A stretch of DNA of 13,443 nucleotides from Pseudomonadota bacterium. GTDB taxonomy: Bacteria; Pseudomonadota; Alphaproteobacteria; Rhizobiales; Rhizobiaceae. A program made the translations under genes and the position numbers. This document shows, piece after piece, positions 7,790 to 13,443 of the stretch (within the stretch, counting starts at the first letter, position 1; every line of letters starts with the position of its first letter). The stretch covers positions 1 through 13,443 of the forward strand of contig JAEWHQ010000044.1 in NCBI GenBank assembly GCA_023387715.1. The letters run 5' to 3'. The notes beneath the pieces are model-generated. The model was not told the origin of the DNA. It was given only the letters and a program-made list of their open reading frames with translations, and did no database searches.

Positions 7790-8830
7790 TTAGATATTGG
7801 CATATTCAACAAAACGCGGATCGAAAGTCTGCGAGAATTTCAGATCGCTATCAGCCAAGTCAGGATCAAGCTTTTTCAACATGTCATACATGCTCTTGAA
7901 ACCATCTTCTGCAATCAAACCTTGTTCAGAATACATCGCGCGGGATTTTACAAAACCTGTCTTGTAAAGTTCGCGGTCACCAAACAAATATTCTTCCGGC
8001 ACAGCATCCGCCACCTCATCAGGCGTTGCATTGTGAATCCAGTTCAGTGCTTTGACAAAAGCATTGACGACACGCTGCGTGGTCACCGGATTGGCCGTGA
8101 TAAAGCTCTGCTGCATATAAACAATGGCTGCCGGATTGGTGCCGTCAAACAAAGCACGGGTGCCTTCTTCTGTACGGGTATCGAGCAAAATTTTAATGTC
8201 GCCGTCAACTTCCAGCTTGGTGATTACCGGATCAAGGTGAACCAATGCTGCAATGTCACCTTTTTTGATAGCGGCAACAGCACTTGCACCACCACCAACA
8301 CCAATAATCGAGGCATCATCGGCAGCCAGACCATTTTTAATCATTGCATATTGCAAGAACAGCGAAGTGGAGGAGCCCGGTGCAGTCACACCAATATTGC
8401 GGCCTTTCAGATCAGCAATGGTTTTGATCTCGTCAGCCAGATCAGTGCGCACACCAATGCAAATACCCGGGAAACGGCCAAGTTCACAAATGGCTTTAAT
8501 ATCCTGACCACGATGCTGCATGCGCAATGTATGCTCATAAGCACCGGTAACCACATCAACCGAACCGCCGATCAGCGCCTGCAAGGATTTTGCGCCACCA
8601 CCGAAATCGTTGACTGTGACGTTAAGTTCTTGCTCTTCAAAGAAACCCAAACGCTCTGCAATCGTCAGCGGCAAATAATAAAACAAAGGCTTACCGCCAA
8701 CGCCCAGCATCAGATCGGTTTTTTCAGGCTTCGCATCAGGGTCTTGCGCAAAAGCCGGCAACTGAGCAGCGATATTCATCAGCCCAAAAGCGGCTGCACC
8801 AAGCATTAAATCGCGACGTGTTATATTCAT
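7790..8830 (-). CDS. ABC transporter substrate-binding protein, NitT/TauT family, Tat-type signal
   Basis: A 346-residue periplasmic binding protein. The N-terminus MNITRRDLMLGAAAFG is a twin-arginine signal (RR at 5-6) with likely cleavage after AFA at 26-28, so it is probably exported folded. The mature part has the NMT1/OpuAC-type pattern of nitrate/sulfonate/taurine binding proteins: YLPLTIAERLGFFEEQELNV, the GGGAKSLQALIGGSVDVVTGAYEH lobe and IADLKGRNIGVTAPGSSTS. AAGGA lies 8 bases before the ATG. It is the last gene of an ATPase-permease-binding protein operon, 25 bases after the permease. The substrate cannot be told from sequence: relatives bind nitrate, sulfonates, taurine, pyrimidine precursors, riboflavin-like molecules or aromatics. 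Placement between a heme receptor and a heme oxygenase is suggestive but not proof of a heme link. Confidence 0.9.
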   Translation of the reverse strand: MNITRRDLMLGAAAFGLMNIAAQLPAFAQDPDAKPEKTDLMLGVGGKPLFYYLPLTIAERLGFFEEQELNVTVNDFGGGAKSLQALIGGSVDVVTGAYEHTLRMQHRGQDIKAICELGRFPGICIGVRTDLADEIKTIADLKGRNIGVTAPGSSTSLFLQYAMIKNGLAADDASIIGVGGGASAVAAIKKGDIAALVHLDPVITKLEVDGDIKILLDTRTEEGTRALFDGTNPAAIVYMQQSFITANPVTTQRVVNAFVKALNWIHNATPDEVADAVPEEYLFGDRELYKTGFVKSRAMYSEQGLIAEDGFKSMYDMLKKLDPDLADSDLKFSQTFDPRFVEYANI

Positions 8831-8855
8831 GATTATATTCCTTGAATTATCGTTT

Positions 8856-9647
8856 TTAAGCGCCGTTTGGTCCGACTGTTTTAGGCCGCCAGATGAGCAA
8901 GCGCGTTTCTACAATCGAAACTGCCCAATCGATGAGCAAAACAAAGGCCGTCAACACAATCATTCCGGCAAAAACACCGGTGACATCAAAGACGCCTTCC
9001 GCCTGATGAATGAGATAGCCAAGCCCTGCGGACGAACCCAGATATTCACCCACAACCGCGCCCACAACGGCAAAACCAACTGCGGTGTGCAGGCTTGAGA
9101 ACATCCATGACAATGCAGATGGCAAATAGACATTGCGCAACAACTGGCGCTCATTCATGCCAAGCATACGGGCATTGGCCAGAACGGTCTGGTTAACTTC
9201 TTTAACGCCCTGATAAACGTTAAAGAACACAATGAAAAAGACCAGCGAAACGCCGAGCGCCACTTTTGACCAAATCCCCAAACCCAGCCAGAGCATGAAA
9301 ATTGGTGCAAGCACCACACGCGGCAACGAGTTGGCAGCCTTCACATAAGGATCAAAAACAGCTGCAAGCATTGGCTTGCGGGCAAACCAGAAACCGATCA
9401 TCACGCCGCTGACGGAACCAATGACGAAAGCAAGCATGGCTTCCACCAGTGTGATGCCAAGGTGATACCAAATGGTGCCTTCGGCAAACCATTTATAAAT
9501 ACGCACCGCCACTTGTGTTGGTGCCGCAAAGAAGAACTTGGCATTCGCCGGATTGCCGAACAAATGTGTTTCGGTAAACAAATACCACACAAGAATAACG
9601 AACACAGCCACACTAAGCTGCGCTAAAAATAAGAGAGGCTTATTCAT
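8856..9647 (-). CDS. ABC transporter permease, NitT/TauT family (SsuC/TauC-like)
   Basis: A 263-residue inner-membrane protein with about six hydrophobic helices: the first at about 8-24, others at about 70-90, 110-145, 190-205 and 225-245. The BPD_transp_1 coupling (EAA) loop is visible as LANARMLGMNERQLLRNVYLPSAL, around residues 155-180; it docks onto the ATPase. The AVVGEYLGSSAGLGYLI stretch is typical of SsuC/TauC permeases. The ATG at 9647 overlaps the ATPase stop as ATGA, so the two are probably translationally coupled. It would form the membrane channel for the ligand brought by the downstream binding protein; the substrate is unknown. Confidence 0.92.
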   Translation of the reverse strand: MNKPLLFLAQLSVAVFVILVWYLFTETHLFGNPANAKFFFAAPTQVAVRIYKWFAEGTIWYHLGITLVEAMLAFVIGSVSGVMIGFWFARKPMLAAVFDPYVKAANSLPRVVLAPIFMLWLGLGIWSKVALGVSLVFFIVFFNVYQGVKEVNQTVLANARMLGMNERQLLRNVYLPSALSWMFSSLHTAVGFAVVGAVVGEYLGSSAGLGYLIHQAEGVFDVTGVFAGMIVLTAFVLLIDWAVSIVETRLLIWRPKTVGPNGA

Positions 9648-10489
9648 TTGCGCACTCCGCTTGTCTGCTGATAACCTTTAAGCACTTCTTCTTTCAGCGC
9701 TCCCCAAATTTCACGATGAATTTCGTGGAACTGGTCATTCAAGCGAATTTCAGAAATCTCACGCGGGCGTTCGAGCGGAATTTGATATTCAGCCAGAATA
9801 TGGGCACGCGGACCGGCAGACATAATCACAACACGATCAGCCAATGCGATCGCTTCTTCCAGATCATGGGTAACAAACATCACGGCTTTACGATCCTGCG
9901 ACCAGAGGTCAAGCAGCAGATCACCCATGATCACGCGCGTTTGCGCATCCAAAGGCCCGAAAGGCTCATCCATCAGCAAATATTTAGGGTTACGGATCAG
10001 CACCTGCGCCAAGCCGATACGCTTGCGCTGGCCACCCGACAACATATGCGGATAGCGATCACCAAAATTGGCAAGTCCCACACGGGCGAGCCATTCTTGC
10101 GCTTGCGCACGGGCTTCTTTTTTAGGTGTACCGGCAATTTCCAGTCCGATAGCAACATTTTCCAGCACAGTTTTCCATGGCATCAATGCATCTTGCTGGA
10201 AAAGATAACCGGCTTGGCGATTAAGACCGCTTAATTGCTTGCCGCTAATTTCCACGGTGCCGCTTGCTGGCGTCAAAAGTCCTGCTACGGCATTCAACAA
10301 AGTGGATTTGCCACAACCTGTCGGACCAACAATGGCAACAAATTCATTGTCAGCAACTTTAAGATTGCTTTCCGCCACCGCATCATACCGGCCGCCATTG
10401 GCCAGATTGAATGAAATCGCAACGTTTTTAAGTTCAATTACTGTTTTTGGGGCATTGTCCGGCTGAACAGCATTGGTCGAGGCATTCAT
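9644..10489 (-). CDS. ABC transporter ATPase, NitT/TauT family (SsuB/TauB-like)
   Basis: A 281-residue ATPase that would power import. Walker A GPTGCGKST is at residues 55-63, the Q-loop is in FQQDALMPW (about 97-105), the signature LSGGQRKR at 150-157, Walker B LLMDEP at 171-176 and the H-loop histidine at 208 (THDLEEA). All catalytic residues are present. RKR instead of the common QQR or RQR in the signature is a mild variation also found in this family. AAGGGGAA lies about 7 bases before the ATG at 10489. It is the first long gene of the operon, and its start overlaps the stop of a candidate leader peptide (10486-10539) as ATGA. Confidence 0.93.
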   Translation of the reverse strand: MNASTNAVQPDNAPKTVIELKNVAISFNLANGGRYDAVAESNLKVADNEFVAIVGPTGCGKSTLLNAVAGLLTPASGTVEISGKQLSGLNRQAGYLFQQDALMPWKTVLENVAIGLEIAGTPKKEARAQAQEWLARVGLANFGDRYPHMLSGGQRKRIGLAQVLIRNPKYLLMDEPFGPLDAQTRVIMGDLLLDLWSQDRKAVMFVTHDLEEAIALADRVVIMSAGPRAHILAEYQIPLERPREISEIRLNDQFHEIHREIWGALKEEVLKGYQQTSGVRK

Positions 10490-10539
10490 TGTCTTTCCCC
10501 TTTACAGTTAAGACAAAGCGCCATGCGAGAATGGTTCAT
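10486..10539 (-). CDS. candidate 17-residue leader peptide upstream of the ABC operon
   Basis: Short frame MNHSRMALCLNCKGERQ, with ATG at 10539 and TGA overlapping the ATPase start codon (ATGA). It has a strong ribosome-binding site, GGAGGA (10554-10549), 9 bases before the ATG, better than most genes in the window. Two cysteines form a CxxC pair (residues 9 and 12). The ribosome-binding site lies in a region able to form competing RNA stems. It may act as a translated leader that couples ribosome progress, perhaps cysteine supply, to expression of the importer; for a sulfonate-type transporter this would make sense. I do not recognise a known family; role inferred. Confidence 0.5.
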   Translation of the reverse strand: MNHSRMALCLNCKGERQ

Positions 10540-10548
10540 AAATTTCAG

Positions 10549-10597
10549 TCCTCCGGAGAGATGCTCGGACGGCAGAGCCATACAATAAAAACCGTCC
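10549..10597 (-). promoter_or_regulatory. structured 5' leader with mutually exclusive stems before the ABC operon
   Basis: On the minus-strand RNA, GGACGG (10597-10592) can pair with CCGTCC (10572-10567). TCCGAG (10569-10564) can instead pair with CTCCGGA (10558-10552, one bulged C), which would cover half of the leader-peptide ribosome-binding site (10554-10549). The two stems share the bases 10569-10567, so only one can form at a time. This is the layout of an attenuator or riboswitch. I found no match to the TPP, FMN, SAM-II or guanidine-I consensus that I can recall. Confidence 0.4.
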
Positions 10598-10622
10598 TAT
10601 TTTTTTGATAAATTAGTGCTCA

Positions 10623-10650
10623 CTTATAATGCCCAAATATGAATAGGCAA
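10623..10650 (-). promoter_or_regulatory. predicted sigma-70-type promoter of the ABC operon
   Basis: On the minus strand TTGCCT (10650-10645) and TATAAG (10628-10623) are spaced by 16 bases. The -10 matches 5 of 6 consensus positions and the -35 matches 4 of 6. Transcription would start near 10616, giving a leader of about 127 bases that carries the paired stems and the short peptide frame. Confidence 0.45.
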
Positions 10651-10847
10651 TCAAAAAGCGCCCCAAAACGCAAGATTTATCCACAAAAAGACAACAGACG
10701 TAATATTATTGCGCGGAATATTTCTTAAGACTCCGCAGCCTCTGCTAATGAATAGTTATAAACCATCCGACATGATCGCAGAACGCCAATTACTCAACCA
10801 TATCTCTGTATTGGTTTATCGCATCAGCACCCACATCAAAATTACAT

Positions 10848-10888
10848 AAAAAAAGCTGAAGCAGAGAGATTAAACACTCCGCCCCAGC
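10848..10888 (-). terminator. intrinsic terminator of the heme oxygenase gene
   Basis: On the minus strand GCTGGGGCGGAG (10888-10877) pairs with CTCTGCTTCAGC (10866-10855) over 12 positions, three of them G-U, around a 10-base loop. Seven T follow directly (10854-10848). It lies 25 bases after the heme oxygenase stop codon. Confidence 0.88.
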
Positions 10889-10913
10889 CCGTCATTCAAC
10901 AAAATTTGTAAGA

Positions 10914-11522
10914 TCAGCCAAACATCTGTTTAACCAGTGCATGCACGCGCTTGAAAGCGGCTTCCGCACCGGCAACAACCTTGCCTTCTTCATCTTCACT
11001 CAGATCGACATCATCCAGTGCCTGAGTAAAAGTGCGCCAATGAAGGCCGCGGCCTTCAGGTGCGCCAGCCAGATGACGAGCGCCAAACTCTTCCGACAAA
11101 CCAATCTTCTGAGCTGCCTTCAACAAGAAAGCCGCGCCCATATTGGAGCCTTCAGCAACATAGAGCCAGCCCAATGCTGTCGGCAGATCAACCTGATCGC
11201 TATTTGCAAAAGCAGGAGCATCAGCAGTTTCCGGTGCAGCTACTTCCAGATCCGATAAATCATCACCAATCAGGCTATAGCGACGGCGGACTTTCAGATC
11301 CGGCAACAGTGCATCCAACTGCGCATTGTCATAAAGTGAATTGATATCGCGATGAAACAGATGCTGCACTTTCAGAAAAAGTGAATATCTTTCACGATCC
11401 TTGAAAGGCTCACCAGCCATAATGGACTTATCCAGCATATCATGCGTACCGGTTGTTACGGCCTTCAAACGCTTTGAGCGTGGCAAATCCGTGGCGGTTT
11501 CAAGAGCAATGGTTTCACTCAT
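10914..11522 (-). CDS. biliverdin-producing heme oxygenase
   Basis: A 202-residue soluble protein of the bacterial heme oxygenase family (HemO/HmuO/BhuO type), which opens heme in the cytoplasm to biliverdin, iron and CO using electrons from a reductase. The candidate proximal heme ligand is H27 in TTGTHDML. The distal-helix glycine motif appears in YVAEGSNMGAAFLLKAA, about residues 121-137 (GSNMG at 125-129). Length fits the family (about 190-220). The ATG at 11522 has only a weak purine stretch (AGAAAG) upstream. The gene stands alone between its terminator and a 110-base gap to the LysR gene on the same strand. Together with two heme-type receptors it points to use of heme as an iron source. 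Brucella BhuO is the functional comparison I would make; orthology was not tested. Confidence 0.87.
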   Translation of the reverse strand: MSETIALETATDLPRSKRLKAVTTGTHDMLDKSIMAGEPFKDRERYSLFLKVQHLFHRDINSLYDNAQLDALLPDLKVRRRYSLIGDDLSDLEVAAPETADAPAFANSDQVDLPTALGWLYVAEGSNMGAAFLLKAAQKIGLSEEFGARHLAGAPEGRGLHWRTFTQALDDVDLSEDEEGKVVAGAEAAFKRVHALVKQMFG

Positions 11523-11632
11523 AACAAGGCTTTCTAAAGGTAAAGAATCGACTGCTTACGCTGATACTACCCTAAGATTAGAAAAACTAGAATTTTATTA
11601 TCATATTAAATTATGGCCGATAAAGACAAAGC

Positions 11633-12472
11633 TCATAAAGCCTGAAATGCACTCACCAAACGCCGTAACACCGAGGTGATCCGCTCGCCCGTGACATTGG
11701 ATATTAAAACAACATCGCGTATTGGCAGTGGTGGCAGGTTAAGTTTATCACTCACATCAATAAGATTTGTGGAAGCGGCTTTATGGGCGAGCAATGCAAC
11801 GGCCAGACCGGCTTCCGCCGCAGCAGCGATTGAAATTGCCCCTGTGCCAATAAACGCTTCGCGCCAATGAATGCCGGAACTTTCCAACACTCTGATCGCC
11901 ATAACTCTGATATTGCAGGGTTCCGCCTGCAAAGCGAGTGGCAATGGCGATCCCTCAGGCCATGTAAAATCAGGTGTAGCAAACCAGCCAAAATGAGCAG
12001 GCATCGATATTTGACCATCACGGCGGCTTTCATCATAGCGCATGATAATCACCGCATCCAGTTCGCCCGCATCGTAAAGATCAAGTAGCTCCCTTGTTCC
12101 TGCGGTACGTAAATGCAATGTCACGCCAGTTTCGCGTTCGTTTACGCTACCAAGCAAACGTGGTAGGTTTGATCCGATCAAATGATGTGTCACACCAATC
12201 GACAAACGGCTTAGCTGCTCCGTAAAAATTTCTGTTGCCCGCCGCCCTGCTTCCATGAAATCCTTTGCTGGTTGCAAAAAATGCACGCCTGCTGCGGTCA
12301 ATTTTACATGCCGCGGGGTACGTTCCAGCAAACGCTGCCCTAACACCTCTTCCAACTTGCGCAACCGCAAAGAAACAGCCGCTTGCGTGGTATTCAATGC
12401 CCCTGCAGCACGGGTAAATGATTGCAATTCCGCAACCAGCAGAAAGGCTTCAACCGTTTGCGGATCAATCAT
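11633..12472 (-). CDS. LysR-family transcriptional regulator
   Basis: A 279-residue LysR-type regulator, slightly short for the family (about 300). The N-terminal winged helix-turn-helix covers residues 3-62, with SFTRAAGALNTTQAAVSLRLRKLEEVLGQRLLER and the LTAAG ending. Residues about 88-279 are the periplasmic-binding-like effector domain. The ATG at 12472 lies 84 bases from the divergent MFS gene, the usual layout in which a LysR protein controls its neighbour and itself; the inverted repeat at 12495-12516 is a candidate site. Downstream, 110 bases separate it from the heme oxygenase on the same strand, with no clear terminator between, so read-through is possible. The effector cannot be read from sequence. 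Confidence 0.9.
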   Translation of the reverse strand: MIDPQTVEAFLLVAELQSFTRAAGALNTTQAAVSLRLRKLEEVLGQRLLERTPRHVKLTAAGVHFLQPAKDFMEAGRRATEIFTEQLSRLSIGVTHHLIGSNLPRLLGSVNERETGVTLHLRTAGTRELLDLYDAGELDAVIIMRYDESRRDGQISMPAHFGWFATPDFTWPEGSPLPLALQAEPCNIRVMAIRVLESSGIHWREAFIGTGAISIAAAAEAGLAVALLAHKAASTNLIDVSDKLNLPPLPIRDVVLISNVTGERITSVLRRLVSAFQAL

Positions 12473-12494
12473 TCATGTTGCCTCATAATAAAAA

Positions 12495-12516
12495 TTACTT
12501 ATCATTGAAATAGTAA
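12495..12516. promoter_or_regulatory. candidate LysR binding site between lysR and the MFS gene
   Basis: TTACT (12495-12499) and AGTAA (12512-12516) are inverted repeats 12 bases apart, consistent with the T-N11-A type dyad of LysR operators. The dyad sits in the 84-base divergent gap, 23-40 bases upstream of the LysR start and 41-62 bases upstream of the MFS start. The arms are short and AT-rich, so chance is possible. Confidence 0.35.
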
Positions 12517-12556
12517 AAACCGTATTTCTGTTTATGTTACAATAGGGTTTAGTGAG

Positions 12557-13443
12557 ATGACAACAGGAATTGTTTTTCTCATGCGCCGATCTGAAACCCC
12601 TTTATCATCTGACACGACTAATACTACTTCACCTCATATATGGGGCATACTTGCGATTGCAGCGGCACTCAAACTGCAGGCTCCATTGTCTCCCAAGGTA
12701 TTTATATTATGGTGCCGTTCTGGCGTGATGCTTTTGGCATCAGCCTTGCAGCTGCATCGCTTGCCGTCACAGTGATCAATGGCGTGCAGATTGTAACCAT
12801 GTATAGCTTTGGTCGCGCGATCGACACATATGGTGAGCGCAAAGTGGTTGGCCTTGCTATGACCGCCATGGCCGCCGCGATGGCAATCACTGCTTTATTT
12901 GTAAATAATTTATTCGGCTTGCTTTTCTGCATGGCTTTGCTGGGCGCTACTTATTCCGCAGTGCAACCGGGCGGAACCCGCGCGATCATGCGGTGGTTTC
13001 CACCCCGCAAACGCGGTATTGCAACCGGCTTCCGCCAAGCAGCCGTACCTTTTGGCACAATGATTGCCGCAGCGCTCTTGCCTTATTGCGCCGCCCACTA
13101 TGGCTGGCATAGTGCTGCGTGGATCGGAGCTGGCTTTTCTTTATTTGGCGCCTTGCTCTTTTGGGGGCTTTATCGGGAGGGTACTATAAGCTCTACAAAA
13201 TCGAGCGCTCCGCTACCTTTAAAAACGCTTATTCAAACAGTCGGAGAACAACCCAATTTCTGGCCAGTGTTACGCTTAGGCATTGCTATGTCAGCGCTGC
13301 AATTTACCTTTACCGCCCATACAATCAGCTTTTTGGCCACCCATTTCGGCCTTTCATTGGTATCTGCATCTTTTCTTTTCGCATTCACTCAATGCGCGGG
13401 CATCCCCGGACGTATAATTTTGCCATGGTTCAGTGATTATTTT
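12557..13443 (+). pseudogene. MFS transporter with probable 1-base frameshift near its start; 3' end outside window
   Basis: A major facilitator superfamily protein whose frame is open to the window end. From about 12664 the reading frame gives QTAGSIVSQGIYIMVPFW, then GRAIDTYGERKVVG (the family motif A between helices 2 and 3), then GGTRAIMRWFPPRKRGIATG and further helices, ending ILPWFSDYF. The expected first helix, HIWGILAIAAAL, is instead in the frame that starts at ATG 12557, which soon runs into unrelated residues and a stop. One base added near 12668-12672 (CTC then CAA ACT) would join the two. If the break is real, a shortened protein could start from ATG 12640 in the main frame, without helix 1. 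The gene is divergent from lysR and probably under its control. Substrate unknown. Confidence 0.72.

Larger units (their letters stand above)
10540..10913. other. intergenic region between the ABC operon and heme oxygenase
   Basis: It holds the ABC leader and promoter (to 10650) and the heme oxygenase terminator (10848-10888). The stretch 10651-10847 is AT-rich with no recognisable gene, RNA or repeat. A 29-codon frame from 10640 lacks a ribosome-binding site. Confidence 0.6.

Noticed and set aside
7922..8809. 295-codon plus-strand open frame opposite the binding-protein gene
   Set aside because: Antisense shadow of a clearly real gene; its translation is rich in Cys, His and Asn with no domain pattern.
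10549..10597. Known riboswitch class (TPP, FMN, SAM-II or guanidine-I) before the ABC operon
   Set aside because: None of the conserved core sequences I can recall for these classes is present; only the competing stems and the short peptide frame remain.
10567..10607. Plus-strand intrinsic terminator (GGACGG/CCGTCC stem followed by T-rich stretch)
   Set aside because: No plus-strand gene ends nearby, the stem is only 6 bp and the loop is 19 bases; it is better explained as part of the minus-strand leader.
10640..10729. 29-codon plus-strand frame starting MNRQSK and ending in TAA
   Set aside because: No ribosome-binding site, lysine/arginine-rich AT-driven composition, and it overlaps the predicted promoter of the opposite-strand ABC operon.
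11523..11632. Irr (ICE) box upstream of heme oxygenase
   Set aside because: TTCTA/TAGAA fragments are present but do not form the expected inverted repeat with correct spacing.

Overview
This window comes from a bacterium, most likely an alphaproteobacterium of the Hyphomicrobiales (Brucellaceae-like). That placement rests on gene content and the style of the proteins only: twin FecI/FecR/TonB-receptor systems, a bacterial heme oxygenase, a RirA-type box candidate and moderate GC (about half, judged by eye). No rRNA, tRNA, CRISPR array, transposase or integrase was seen.

Left part (1-7686): two complete cell-surface signalling (CSS) iron/heme systems stand back to back around a 319-base control region (2839-3157). 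On the minus strand an ECF sigma factor (2335-2838), a FecR-type anti-sigma factor (1272-2252) and a TonB-dependent receptor (1165 to beyond base 1) read leftward. On the plus strand a second sigma factor (3158-3652), second FecR (3714-4694) and second receptor (4780-7686) read rightward. Both receptors carry the N-terminal STN signalling domain, so in the known FecA/HasR scheme ligand binding would signal through FecR to the sigma factor, which then transcribes the receptor gene. Both resemble heme/hemophore receptors. The control region holds a perfect 9-bp inverted repeat and a TGA-N9-TCA box.

Middle (7690-10650): a two-hairpin terminator region separates receptor 2 from a convergent minus-strand ABC importer operon of the NitT/TauT family, in the order ATPase, permease, Tat-type binding protein. 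Upstream of the ATPase is a structured leader with a candidate 17-codon, two-cysteine leader peptide whose stop codon overlaps the ATPase start.

Right part (10848-13443): a biliverdin-forming heme oxygenase with its own terminator, then a LysR-type regulator on the same strand. The regulator diverges from an MFS transporter that runs off the window and seems to carry a 1-base frameshift in its first membrane helix.

Working model: the receptors bring heme (or a related iron ligand) across the outer membrane and the heme oxygenase releases iron from heme in the cytoplasm. The inner-membrane heme ABC transporter, TonB/ExbBD and any hemophore are not in this window. The NitT/TauT importer and the LysR/MFS pair have no proven link to heme; their substrates cannot be read from sequence.
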